A stretch of 64,000 bases of DNA from Streptomyces hygroscopicus. Lineage in GTDB: Bacteria; Actinomycetota; Actinomycetes; Streptomycetales; Streptomycetaceae. The notes under the pieces were generated by a model. That model was not told where the DNA came from. It searched no databases and worked only from the letters and a program-made list of their open reading frames with translations. Both the position numbers and the translations under genes were made by a program. Location of the stretch: assembly GCA_002021875.1 (NCBI GenBank), contig CP018627.1, positions 2,542,001 to 2,606,000 of the forward strand. Direction: 5' to 3'. Positions 24,627 to 32,839 of this stretch are shown here, in pieces (position 1 is the first letter of the stretch; each line of letters opens with the position of its first letter).

Positions 24627-24714
24627 GACTGGTTTCGGGCCGCCTGCCGACTGGTTTCGGACCGTCCGCCGACTGATTTGAGACGGTCCGCCGACCCCCT
24701 GTCGACGGTCTGCC
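24627..24714. repeat. Four degenerate 22-bp tandem repeats
   Basis: Units start at 24627, 24649, 24671 and 24693. They share GACTGGTTTCGG in the first half and TCCGCC or CTGCC at the end, with divergence increasing to the right, and a partial fifth begins at 24715. They lie in the 560-base intergenic region between tuf3 and the VTT-protein gene, about 410 bases from tuf3 and 66 bases before the VTT start. The 22-base period is two helical turns, so bound proteins would stack on one face. No coding function is visible. Confidence 0.65.
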
Positions 24715-24779
24715 GACAATCGGACGACAACGCGACGACATCACGGCGCCCGCCCGGCTTGGTCGGTTACGCTCCACCG

Positions 24780-25538
24780 ATGCTCGATGTCGCCACACCG
24801 CCCGCGAAACCGGCCACGCGCCGCGCCCGCGCCGTGCTCCTCTCGCCGTGGTCGCGGCTGGGGCTGCTCGCCGCGCTGCTCACGGGCTCCGCGATCGCGG
24901 TCTTGCTGTGGCAGCCGCAGCGGCTGCTGACCCACGGCTGGCCGGAGCTGTCGGGCGCGACGGCCGTGGTGCTGTTCACGGCCGCGTACGGGGTGGGGAC
25001 CGCCGCGCTGGTGCCCCGGCCGCTGCTGAACCTGGCGGCCGGTGCGCTCTTCGGCATCCAGGCCGGGCTGGTCACGGCCGTCGGCGGCACGGTGATCGGC
25101 GCCGGGATCGCCTTCGGTCTTGGCCGGCTGCTGGGGCAGGACGCGCTGCGTCCGCTGCTGCGGGGCCGCTGGCTCACGGCGGCGGACCGGCAGCTGAGCC
25201 ACCACGGGTTCCGGTCCATGCTGGCGATCCGGCTGTTCCCCGGCGTACCGTTCGCCGCCGCCAACTACTGCGCTGCCGTCTCACGGATGGGCTGGCCGTC
25301 GTTCCTGCTGGCCACGGGGCTGGGCAGTGTGCCGAACACCGCCGCGTACGTGGTCGCGGGCAGCCGCGCCACCACCCCCACCTCGCCCGTCTTCCTCCTC
25401 GCGATGGCCTTCATCACGGTGCCCGCCGTCGCGGGGGCGCTGGTGGCCTGGCGCAAGCGTGGCCGACTGCGGCCCGCGGGCCCCGGGGAGTGCCTCGGCC
25501 AGGACGCGACCGCGGGCGAGACCCCGCCGTCGGCGTGA
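24780..25538 (+). CDS. TVP38/TMEM64-family (VTT domain) membrane protein
   Basis: A 252-residue membrane protein with about six hydrophobic segments. The VTT/SNARE-associated core is seen as LVPRPLLNLAAGALFGIQAG, GAGIAFGLGRLLGQDAL and FRSMLAIRLFPGVPFAAANY. This is the same superfamily as the DedA protein at 18157, so a lipid scramblase-like or flippase role is plausible. ATG at 24780, no clear ribosome binding site. A 20-base duplicated GC-rich segment follows its stop. Confidence 0.8.
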   Translation: MLDVATPPAKPATRRARAVLLSPWSRLGLLAALLTGSAIAVLLWQPQRLLTHGWPELSGATAVVLFTAAYGVGTAALVPRPLLNLAAGALFGIQAGLVTAVGGTVIGAGIAFGLGRLLGQDALRPLLRGRWLTAADRQLSHHGFRSMLAIRLFPGVPFAAANYCAAVSRMGWPSFLLATGLGSVPNTAAYVVAGSRATTPTSPVFLLAMAFITVPAVAGALVAWRKRGRLRPAGPGECLGQDATAGETPPSA

Positions 25539-25540
25539 CG

Positions 25541-25580
25541 GGCGGGCCCGGGGCCTGACGAGCGGGCCCGCGGCCTGACG
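25541..25580. repeat. 20-bp tandem duplication between convergent genes
   Basis: GGCGGGCCCGGGGCCTGACG (25541-25560) is followed by AGCGGGCCCGCGGCCTGACG (25561-25580), with two mismatches. It lies between the converging VTT and MFS genes. GGGCCC cores could form hairpins, consistent with a terminator region. Confidence 0.55.
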
Positions 25581-25624
25581 AACAGCATCCCGCGGCGGGC
25601 GTCGCGGTCAGCCGCTGGGGTCCG

Positions 25625-27145
25625 TCAGCCGCCGGCCGGTCCGTGGGCGGAGGCGGAAGCAGCCGCCGCGCGGGCGGACAGCGGCTCGGCGATGTCCTCG
25701 AGCGGGCGCTGTTCCGCCGGGACGGCGAGGAAGGCGGCGACGAGCCCGGCGGCGACCATGAGCGCCGCCCCGATGGAGAAGGCCAGCGCGGTGTCGGCGA
25801 GGACTCCGCTCTGCGTCAGATCCGAGAAGATCAGCGGACCGGTGATGCCTCCGGCCGCCGTGCCGATGGCGTAGAAGAAGGCGATGGCCAGGGCGCGCGT
25901 CTCCATCGGGAAGACCTCGCTGACCGTCAGATACGCGGAGCTCGCACCGGCCGAGGCGAAGAAGAGGACCACGCACCAGCAGGCCGTCATCGTGGCCGCG
26001 CTGAGCCAGCCGTTGCCGAACATCCAGGCGGTGATGAACAGCAGCACACCGGAGAGGATGTACGTCCCCGAGATCATCACGCGGCGGCCGACCGTGTCGA
26101 AGAGCCTGCTCAGCAGGGCCGGCCCGAGGAAGTTGCCGAAGGCGATGACCGCGAAGTAGTAGCCGGTGTCGCCGCTGGGCACGTCGAAGAACCGCACCAG
26201 GATCGAGCCGAAGCCGAAGGTGATGGCGTTGTAGAGGAACGCCTGCCCGATGAAGAGGGCCAGCCCCAGGACCGCGCGCCGGGGATACGCCCGGAAGAGC
26301 GTCCGGGCGATCTCGATGAAGCCGGTACTCCTCCGCGTCTTGATGGTGATGGCCTTGTCCGGCTCGGGCAGGCGCCGCCCGGTCTCGTCCTCGATCCGCC
26401 GTTCGGCCGCCGCGACCAGTTCCCCGGCGCCCTCCGCCCGGCCGTGGATGAACATCCAGCGCGGGCTCTCCGGGACGTTCCGGCGCACCAGCAGGATGAC
26501 CAGGCCGAGGACGACACCGAGGGCGAAGGTGAGCCGCCAGCCGACGTTGAGCGGGAAGAAGTCCGTGTTGAGCATGAGCACGGAAAGCAGCGAGCCGCCC
26601 ATCGCGCCGAGCCAGAAGCTCCCGTTGATGACCAGATCGACGCGGCCCCGGTACCTGCTGGGGATCAGCTCGTCGATCGCGGAGTTGATGGCCGCGTACT
26701 CGCCGCCGATACCGAAGCCGGTGAGGAAGCGGAAGAGGAAGAACCACCAGGCGGAGAAGGCGATGGCGGTGAGCGCGGTGGCGGCCAGATAGACCCCGAG
26801 CGTGATGAGGAAGAGCTTCTTGCGGCCGTAGCGGTCGGTGAGCCAGCCGAAGACCAGCGCCCCGGTGCAGGCCCCGGCCACATAGAGGGCCGCCGCGACC
26901 CCGGTGACCTGCGCGTCGGTGATGGGCAGCCCGCTGCCGGGCTCGGAGAGGCGGCTGGCGATATTGCCGACGACGGTCACTTCGAGACCGTCCAGGATCC
27001 ATACGGTGCCGAGGCCGATCACGATCATCCAGTGCCAGCGCGACCAGGGCAGCCGGTCCAGCCGTGCCGGGACCTTGGTGGTGATCGTCCCGCCGGGCCC
27101 GTCCCCTCGGCCTCCCTGTTCTCCGTCACGCCCGATCGCGGTCAT
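25625..27145 (-). CDS. MFS transporter, sugar-porter-like
   Basis: A 506-residue transporter with twelve membrane segments. Signature motifs are FGWLTDRYGRKKLFLITLGV after segment 2 and RFLTGFGIGGEYAAINSAID, which is typical of the sugar/metabolite-H+ symporter branch; NVPESPRWMFIHGRAE starts the central loop. The N-terminal 35 residues are a Gly-rich cytoplasmic tail. I chose ATG at 27145. The preceding DNA consists of a 10-bp tandem repeat array that lies in its 5' leader. The substrate is unknown. Confidence 0.82.
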   Translation of the reverse strand: MTAIGRDGEQGGRGDGPGGTITTKVPARLDRLPWSRWHWMIVIGLGTVWILDGLEVTVVGNIASRLSEPGSGLPITDAQVTGVAAALYVAGACTGALVFGWLTDRYGRKKLFLITLGVYLAATALTAIAFSAWWFFLFRFLTGFGIGGEYAAINSAIDELIPSRYRGRVDLVINGSFWLGAMGGSLLSVLMLNTDFFPLNVGWRLTFALGVVLGLVILLVRRNVPESPRWMFIHGRAEGAGELVAAAERRIEDETGRRLPEPDKAITIKTRRSTGFIEIARTLFRAYPRRAVLGLALFIGQAFLYNAITFGFGSILVRFFDVPSGDTGYYFAVIAFGNFLGPALLSRLFDTVGRRVMISGTYILSGVLLFITAWMFGNGWLSAATMTACWCVVLFFASAGASSAYLTVSEVFPMETRALAIAFFYAIGTAAGGITGPLIFSDLTQSGVLADTALAFSIGAALMVAAGLVAAFLAVPAEQRPLEDIAEPLSARAAAASASAHGPAGG

Positions 27146-27160
27146 ACGGTTCGGCTCCTC

Positions 27161-27240
27161 GGCTGTCCAGGCCGTCCACGGCTGTTCGCAGCTGTCCACG
27201 GCTGTCCACGGATGTCCACGGCTGTCCACGGCTGATCCGC
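27161..27240. repeat. Array of about eight 10-bp repeats in a transporter leader
   Basis: The block reads as consecutive ten-base units, consensus GCTGTCCACG (exact at 27191, 27201 and 27221; GATGTCCACG at 27211; looser copies on both sides). It starts 16 bases upstream of the MFS start codon. A ten-base period puts every unit on about the same face of the helix, and in mRNA it would give repeated CGUGGACAGC units. The remaining 27241-27479 holds no supported gene. Confidence 0.7.
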
Positions 27241-27479
27241 ACCAGGGCGCCCGCGGCCGGGCGGCCGAGCGCCGAGTACCCAAGGTCAAAGCGATGAACC
27301 GATGGTCCGACCAGGCCCTTGATGGGCCGCGCACCCGGGGACGCTACGCTGCCCACACCCGGCAGTTGATCCTCGACCGCCGGCTTCCCACCGACCACCC
27401 CGCCTGAATCGGTCACGCCTGGCCATCTCTGGCCAGAAATCGATCAGCGCACGATCAGCCTCTGGATAGCGAAGACTCA

Positions 27480-28352
27480 ATGTCGTGGTTTGAATCATTC
27501 ATCCTCGGGCTGGTCCAGGGGTTGACTGAGTTTCTTCCGATCTCCTCCAGCGCCCATCTGCGGCTCACGGCCGCGTTCGCCGGCTGGAGCGACCCTGGGC
27601 CCGCGTTCACCGCGATCACCCAGATCGGCACGGAGCTCGCGGTGCTCATCTATTTCCGCAAGGACATCGTCAACATCGTGTCGGCCTGGTTCCGCTCGCT
27701 CTTCAGCAAGGAGTGGCGGGGCAACCACGACGCCCAGATGGGCTGGCTGGTGATCGTCGGCTCGCTGCCCATCGGTGTGCTCGGGCTCACCCTGCAGGAC
27801 GCGATCGAGGGTCCGTTCCGCGATCTGCGGCTCATAGCCACGACCCTCGTGGTCATGGGCCTCGTCCTGGGCTTCGCGGACCGGCGTGCGTCGCGCGATG
27901 AGTCGGGCGGCCGGCATCGCGTCGCCAACCAGCGCAAGACGCTGAAGGAGCTGAGCATCCGGGACGGCCTCATATTCGGCGTCTGCCAGGCGATGGCGCT
28001 GGTGCCGGGCGTCTCCCGGTCCGGCGCGACGATCAGCGGCGGACTGCTCATGGGCTACACCCGCGAGGCGGCGGCCCGCTACTCCTTCCTTCTCGCGGTC
28101 CCGGCGGTGCTGGCCTCGGGTGCCTTCGAGCTGAAGGACGCGTCCGAGGGGCATACGGAGTGGGGCCCGACGATCTTCGCGACCGTCATCGCCTTCGTTG
28201 TCGGCTATGTCGTCATCGCGTGGTTCATGAAGTTCATTTCCAGCAAGAGCTTCATGCCGTTTGTGATCTACCGGATTCTGCTGGGCATCGTGCTCTTCGC
28301 GCTGGTGGGCTTCGGTGTGCTGAGCGCCCACGCGGCCGAGTCGGCGGGCTGA
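27480..28352 (+). CDS. uppP: Undecaprenyl-diphosphatase (BacA type)
   Basis: A 290-residue membrane enzyme that dephosphorylates undecaprenyl diphosphate to recycle the peptidoglycan lipid carrier and confers bacitracin tolerance. The two family motifs are intact: GLVQGLTEFLPISSSAHLR near the N-terminus with the catalytic Glu, and ALVPGVSRSGATISGGLLMG in the second half. Eight hydrophobic segments, usual length. ATG at 27480. It ends before a perfect 10-bp hairpin at 28379-28414. Confidence 0.92.
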   Translation: MSWFESFILGLVQGLTEFLPISSSAHLRLTAAFAGWSDPGPAFTAITQIGTELAVLIYFRKDIVNIVSAWFRSLFSKEWRGNHDAQMGWLVIVGSLPIGVLGLTLQDAIEGPFRDLRLIATTLVVMGLVLGFADRRASRDESGGRHRVANQRKTLKELSIRDGLIFGVCQAMALVPGVSRSGATISGGLLMGYTREAAARYSFLLAVPAVLASGAFELKDASEGHTEWGPTIFATVIAFVVGYVVIAWFMKFISSKSFMPFVIYRILLGIVLFALVGFGVLSAHAAESAG

Positions 28353-28378
28353 CGCCCTTCTCCGCACAGACAGGGGAT

Positions 28379-28414
28379 GGGCCGCCGGCCGAGGAGGGAG
28401 GAGTCCGGCGGCCC
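28379..28414. terminator. Terminator hairpin after uppP
   Basis: Perfect arms GGGCCGCCGG (28379-28388) and CCGGCGGCCC (28405-28414) with a 16-base purine-rich loop, 26 bases after the uppP stop. No T-run, as is usual in Streptomyces. Confidence 0.7.
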
Positions 28415-28514
28415 CTTCGCTCAGGTCTGGCGCCCCCTGAGCGGCATGGAACGAGTCAATCGCCATGCGGGGCGCCCGGGAAGGGTGTGCGGTAGATATA
28501 TGCAAGCACTCGCA

Positions 28515-28529
28515 TCACACCGGGTGTGA
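28515..28529. promoter_or_regulatory. Palindrome of unknown role
   Basis: TCACACCGGGTGTGA has seven-base arms around one G. It lies between the convergent uppP and HAD genes, just after an AT-rich stretch (TAGATATATGCAAG at 28492-28505) that resembles promoter DNA. It could be an operator for an unseen small transcript. Confidence 0.35.
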
Positions 28530-28581
28530 ACTCCTCACCCAGCGCACGCCCCTGCCCTGAGCCGGCAGGCCACGGGGACGA

Positions 28582-29229
28582 TCACACCGACGATTCGGCG
28601 ACGATCTCCACCAGCTCACTCAACGAGTCGATCCGCCAGTCCGCCATCGCCGCGTCGGCGGTATCGGCCCACAGATACGCCCACGGCCCCCGGCGGATAT
28701 GCGCGGCCCGCAGCCCGGCGCCCTTCGCCGGCCGGATGTCGAAGGCCGGATAGTCACCCACGTACAGCGTGTCCCCCGGCGCGGCCCCGCCGAGCTCCAG
28801 TACCCGCCGGAAGAACTCCGGATCGGGCTTGGCGACCCCCCACTCACTGGACGTCGCCACGGCGTCGACCGGCAGCCCCAGCTCCCGCAGCAGCTCACCC
28901 GCCCGCAGCGACTGATTCCCGGCCAGGACCACCCGCAGCCCCGACTCCCGCAGCCCGCCGAGCGCGGACCGTACATCGGGATACACGTCGGACTCGTCCA
29001 GCCACTCCCCCCGCCCCGCCGCCTCCCGCGCCCGCCACTCCGCGTCGATGTCCACGCCCGGCCGCACCAGACGGATCGCGTCCTTGTCGTCCCGCCCCTG
29101 CGCGACGACGGCCCCCACCAGCGCGGACAGGGTGTGCCGCGGGACCCCGAGCCAGTCGGCCCAATCGCCCCAGTAGCGGTCCTCCCGGACGAGGGTCGAG
29201 CCGATGTCGAACACGACGCTCTCGATCAC
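28582..29229 (-). CDS. HAD-family hydrolase
   Basis: A 215-residue haloacid-dehalogenase-superfamily phosphatase. Motif I is VVFDIGSTLV, in which the second Asp of D-x-D is replaced by Gly (DIG), motif II VVLAGNQS, motif III lysine in WGVAKPDPEFF, and motif IV YVGDYPAFDI. The altered motif I may change the chemistry, since the second Asp is the general acid in phosphatases. GTG at 29229 follows GGAGGAAGGGG. It is 28 bases downstream of the flavin reductase gene and likely co-transcribed. Confidence 0.8.
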   Translation of the reverse strand: MIESVVFDIGSTLVREDRYWGDWADWLGVPRHTLSALVGAVVAQGRDDKDAIRLVRPGVDIDAEWRAREAAGRGEWLDESDVYPDVRSALGGLRESGLRVVLAGNQSLRAGELLRELGLPVDAVATSSEWGVAKPDPEFFRRVLELGGAAPGDTLYVGDYPAFDIRPAKGAGLRAAHIRRGPWAYLWADTADAAMADWRIDSLSELVEIVAESSV

Positions 29230-29257
29230 CGCGGCCCCTTCCTCCGGCCTCTGGCCC

Positions 29258-29878
29258 TCACACCTTCTCGGGCCCCTGATCCTCCCAGTCCGCGTAACGG
29301 ATCCGGGCCAGATCCAGCACCTCACCGACCGTGCCCCACTCGTTCTTCCCCAGCCGGGACAGCGGCCGCAGCCGGGTGATCTCCGCATGCCCGTCGACCA
29401 TCACCGCGTCGTCGATCGCGGCATGCACCACCCGCCCGAAGACCACCGTCGAATTCCCGAGCCCCATCGTGCTGTGCACCACGCACTCCAACGCGACCGG
29501 CGACCCCGCCACCCGAGGCGGCTTCACCCGCGCACTCGCCTCCTGCGCCACCCCCACCGCCTCGAACTCGCTCACCCCGTGCGGAAAGTCCGTCGCGGTC
29601 GCGTTGACCTGCTCGAACAGCCCCTCCGGCGCGAGGTTCACCACGAACTCCCCGGTGTCCTCGACGTTCCGCAGCGAGTCCTTACGCCCCACGGAGGTGA
29701 ACTGCACGATCGGCGGAGCCACGGCCGCGACGGTGAAGAACGAGTGCGGGGCGAGATTCGCGGAGCCATCCCGGCCCACCGTCGACACCCAGGCGATCGG
29801 CCGAGGCACGATCACCGAGGTCAGCAGCTTGTAGAAGGGAGTGGGACCCATGGCCTCGGGCTCGAAGTCAATACGCAT
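29258..29878 (-). CDS. Flavin reductase-like / FMN-binding split-barrel protein
   Basis: A 206-residue protein of the flavin_reduct family. TSVIVPRPIAWVSTVGRDGS followed by ANLAPHSFF is the FMN-binding signature, and VEDTGEFVVNLA is the second conserved block. These proteins reduce or bind FMN and often serve as partner or stand-alone reductases. The ATG at 29878 is MRIDFEPEAM. A short look-alike (DDGSANLAP) occurs on the same strand near 31430 in the decayed region and may be a relic of a related gene. Confidence 0.82.
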   Translation of the reverse strand: MRIDFEPEAMGPTPFYKLLTSVIVPRPIAWVSTVGRDGSANLAPHSFFTVAAVAPPIVQFTSVGRKDSLRNVEDTGEFVVNLAPEGLFEQVNATATDFPHGVSEFEAVGVAQEASARVKPPRVAGSPVALECVVHSTMGLGNSTVVFGRVVHAAIDDAVMVDGHAEITRLRPLSRLGKNEWGTVGEVLDLARIRYADWEDQGPEKV

Positions 29879-29969
29879 ACGGCCCAGTATCCGCTGGCGC
29901 GGCGGCGCACCCTAACGACGTTCCGCCGAGGCCATTCTCGCCCTGCCGGTTCGGTGGTTCGGCCTTGCC

Positions 29970-30845
29970 TCATACACCGTCTTGAACGAGCGGGGGTGTG
30001 CTCTCGGGAAGGCGGCGGTGCTGGGTGGCCTGCTCCAGGGCATAGCCCAGGCGGAACAGCGACGCTTCGTCGTAAGGCAGTGTCACAAGCTCCAGTCCGA
30101 CCGGAACACCTTCGTCGCTGAATCCAGCAGGGATGCTGATGGCGGGCATCCACGTCTGAGAAGCGATCAGGGTGTTGGTCGGGAAGGTGAGTGTCGTCCA
30201 CTTGCCGGTCTGCAGCTCCTTTCGGGTAGGCGGCAGGAGTTGTACATCCGGGAAGCAGAGCCCGTCCAGGCTGTGGCCGGCCATCACATTCACCACTTCG
30301 CGCTGGAACGCCTCGCGTGCGATGTACTTCCGGAAGTACTCGGTGTCGTCCTCAGGGTTGTCCGGGCCACCCGCGATCGCGATGAACAGGTCGAGCTCCT
30401 CGTGGAACCTTTTGTCCTGGTGGATGGCCTGTACTGACAGGTGACTCAGCTCCGGGCGCTGGGCGAGAAAGGTGTTGAGGTCGTGCTTGGAATGCGTGAT
30501 GTACAGCGAGGTGTACTCGATGTAGTGCGCGAGATCGGGGATGACGACCGGGTCCACCACCTCGGCGCCGGCGGACCGGAGCGCTTCGAGGGCCGTGTCG
30601 AAGACCGTGTTGACGGCCGCCGCCGAGGGATCGTCGGCGGAGCCCATGGCCTCGCGCACCACGCCGATCCGCTTGCCTTGTAGCCCATCGGCGCTGAGTC
30701 CGTCCGCGTAGCTGCCCTGGTGGCGGGCCACCGTATGAGCCGCGGTCCAGGGGTCCTCCGGATCGTGCCCCACAAGGCTGTCCAGCAGCAGCGCGGCATC
30801 GGTAACCGTGCGGGCCATGGGACCTGCGGTGTGCGCCATCAGCAA
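29970..30845 (-). pseudogene. Amidase, N-terminal half deleted
   Basis: The frame encodes the C-terminal part of an amidase-signature enzyme, from HTAGPMARTVTDAALLLDSL through the conserved SIPAGFSDEGVPVGLELV to the end. The part with the catalytic Ser-cisSer-Lys triad (the GGSSGG and first lysine regions) is absent. Homology stops around 30845, where sequence on the opposite strand begins to read as a GntR C-terminal domain. It cannot be an active amidase. Compare the complete amidase at 43542. Confidence 0.75.
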
Positions 30846-30847
30846 GG

Positions 30848-31194
30848 CCGCCAAGAACCACGTGCTGGAACTGGCCATGACCTCCGTCCACCTCGTACGG
30901 CCCAGGACGAACGCGCTGCTGCACCGGGTACTGGAACGCGAGCCCGTGCTCGAGCAGCACTGGAAGATCTACGAGGCCATCCGGGACCGCGATCCCGAGG
31001 GAGCTGTCTCCGCGTTCACCGCACACTTCGATCACCTCAGCGAAGTCCAGCGCCGCGCCCTGGCCGACCGCGACTCCAGCAAGGTGTCCGTCGCCGACAT
31101 CACCGAAGAGGAACGCCCCGCACCCGATGTGCTGCGCCGCCGACGTACACAGCAGCCGGACGCGCCGAGCCGTGAGGACAGTCCCGACCGGTGA
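30848..31194 (+). pseudogene. GntR-family regulator, only the FCD-domain end remains
   Basis: About 115 codons encode the last helices of an FCD ligand-binding domain: NHVLELAMTSVHLVRP, EREPVLEQHWKIYEAIRDRD, and AVSAFTAHFDHLSE with the usual conserved His. The GntR helix-turn-helix and first FCD helices are missing. The fragment begins where the amidase fragment on the other strand ends. The simplest reading is that a divergent amidase/GntR pair lost its shared promoter and both 5' ends in one deletion. Confidence 0.65.
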
Positions 31195-31982
31195 ACGGAC
31201 GGGCCCCCGACCGGTGAACGGACAGGCCCCGTAAGCCGAGAGTCGTCGGGCCGCACCATGTGCCGTCCGCCGTCGCCTGAACGGTCCTGCGAGGCCGCGG
31301 CGGCTCGGAGGGCTCGATGTCCAGCCGCCTTACGACACAGCTGCGGAACCCGGATTCCGAGAAGGGTTACTCACCGCCTCTGAGCTGGTCTGACGTCAAG
31401 CTCGCCGACACCGCTCTCCGCAGAATTTCGCAGGGGCGAGGTTCGCGGAGCCATCATCGCCCAAGCCGGCAGGGCACGGGGCCGCATCGCTTACGGCTGG
31501 GTCCGCAAGGGACCGGACAAGGGCTGAGTTTTCTCCAACTCGCGTGGATCCCAGCGCATTCATGAAGTCAGCTACGACGTTAACCATCGCGTACCGAGTA
31601 GGCCGACAGCGTGCGCTGTGGCGTACTGGTTACCCTCCCGCGAACCTCTCGCAATCTCCATGGATTAGGGCATCCAGCATGAATCCCACCATGACCGCGT
31701 TCTGGTCAGAACCCGCAACGAGGCCCGCATCATCGGGGAACATGCCCGTGAGGTCGCTCCGACGATCATGAATCTCACGGAGATGGACGACACCGACACG
31801 AAGCCGCATGGCAGTAGCGGCTCTGACCGAGAAGGTATTCCCGCTATCCCCTGCCAACGTCAAGTCACGGAGAAACACCGCTCTTCCCCTTGCCAGGAAC
31901 GTGAGTTCGCTGGGGACCCGACTGCCGCTTGGGAACCCCAGGGGGCTCACGACACCCGGGAAGGAGATGGAGGAAATGCGAA
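31195..31982. other. Gene-poor decayed region
   Basis: About 790 bases with lower GC and no convincing gene. A 106-codon minus-strand frame (31630-31950) and an 82-codon plus-strand frame (31317-31565) are open but have no recognisable domain or ribosome binding site. Around 31430 the minus strand encodes DDGSANLAP, like the flavin reductase signature, suggesting a relic. Confidence 0.45.
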
Positions 31983-32120
31983 ATGCCCGGCTCAGGCCAG
32001 CACGACAACGGCCAGGTCGACCGGGAATCCCGTCGCACGCTCGGTCCGGTTGGTCAGTTTCTGGCGCTGGTCACAGCGCTGGTGATCGACCTGACGATCA
32101 GGCACCTGTTCGGCGCGTGA
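31983..32120 (+). CDS. Possible 45-residue membrane peptide
   Basis: A frame starting MPGSGQHDNGQVDRESRRTL and ending with a hydrophobic helix (VGQFLALVTALVIDLTI) before a short RHLFGA tail. Purine-rich GGAGATGGAGG lies 11-21 bases upstream, and a long GC-rich hairpin follows seven bases after the stop at 32127-32158. Charged start, single C-terminal membrane helix and terminator make it a plausible tail-anchored small protein. I do not know the family. Confidence 0.45.
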   Translation: MPGSGQHDNGQVDRESRRTLGPVGQFLALVTALVIDLTIRHLFGA

Positions 32121-32126
32121 TACGAG

Positions 32127-32158
32127 CACGGCCCCGGCGGTAGGACGCCAGGGCCGTG
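32127..32158 (+). terminator. Two-tier hairpin, likely terminator
   Basis: Outer arms CACGGCCC (32127-32134) and GGGCCGTG (32151-32158) enclose a second stem GGCG/CGCC with a six-base loop. It immediately follows the 45-codon frame, supporting a real transcript there. Confidence 0.65.
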
Positions 32159-32437
32159 AGACTGCGGGGTTTTTCCCGAGCGGGTTGGCCCTGTCTGTCG
32201 TAGCCACGTCGGCAGGGCCTTCCTCACCACCAGCCTAATCCCAGTCTCTGTGCCAGCCGATACCGCAGGCCACCGACTGCCTCAAGGAATACGCCCAAAG
32301 CCCGTGAGCCACTTAACTACCCACGACCCAGGAAAGCCCGTGACCAGCACTTTGGCCCAGTTGGCATGGCCCCCTTGCCTGCAAGCAGGATCTCCGTAGC
32401 CGAGTCGACTGCCCGACTGTGCGTAACCCGCACGGGA

Positions 32438-32512
32438 CCTAGTCCTGTTCGTGCCTGCGGCCGGCGCTGACGACGGTCCTGACCCGCTTCAGAACATCGA
32501 GATCCTCGAGCG
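32438..32512 (-). repeat. Displaced copy of an amidohydrolase 3' end
   Basis: The first 51 bases here (from CCTAGTCCTGTTCGTGCCTG) are identical to those at the end of the amidohydrolase gene (from 35569), and similarity continues with mismatches to about 32512. Both copies point the same way, encoding RVRTVVSAGRRHEQD and a stop. They flank a 3.1-kb segment with two membrane proteins and a MerR gene. Confidence 0.75.
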
Positions 32513-32642
32513 CTTGTCCCTGGCCAGATCGCTTGCCGAGTTGATACGTGAGCAGGGAGGCCAAGAGAGGCGCAACTGTCTGGATCCATAGGCGAGTGTT
32601 ATCGAACCTTTCCTCGGGCGGTGCGACAGCGGCTTGGAGCAC
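32439..32642 (-). CDS. Chimeric small membrane ORF with amidohydrolase tail
   Basis: A 67-codon frame. Its first 43 residues (RFDNTRLWIQTVAPLLASLL inside) look like a one-helix membrane protein, while its last 24 residues are the duplicated amidohydrolase C-terminus. It appears to be created by the repeat junction. Whether it is expressed is unknown. The 197 bases between 32643 and 32839 show no gene. Confidence 0.35.
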   Translation of the reverse strand: MLQAAVAPPEERFDNTRLWIQTVAPLLASLLTYQLGKRSGQGQALEDLDVLKRVRTVVSAGRRHEQD

Positions 32643-32839
32643 TTACTTGGCCACCGGGAACGGCGATGGGAAACACTCGAAGTGGGCCGAGGAGTCGGCG
32701 GCTGGGGTTGTTGAGTAGGAGGGTTGGCCCAGGGGGCGTTTTCATTGCTGTTGCCGTCGGCGAGGCCGGTGAGTGCGGCTGCCCCGGCGGGTTCAGGTCC
32801 GCCGACAGGCCCCGGCGGGACTTCACCGCGGTCCACTCC

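Noticed and set aside
24627..24714. Repeat array considered as a CRISPR
   Set aside because: Units are 22 bases, directly abutting, with no unique spacers and increasing divergence. No cas genes are in the window.
27161..27240. Repeat array considered as a coding repeat
   Set aside because: A ten-base period shifts the reading frame each unit, and the MFS protein starts downstream of it.
27296..27407. Short plus-strand frame before uppP
   Set aside because: The 37 codons starting MNRWSDQALD have no ribosome binding site and no recognisable homology, and uppP has its own start at 27480.
31630..31950. 106-codon minus-strand frame in the decayed region
   Set aside because: No ribosome binding site, no recognisable domain and ordinary composition. 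Kept only as part of the gene-poor region.
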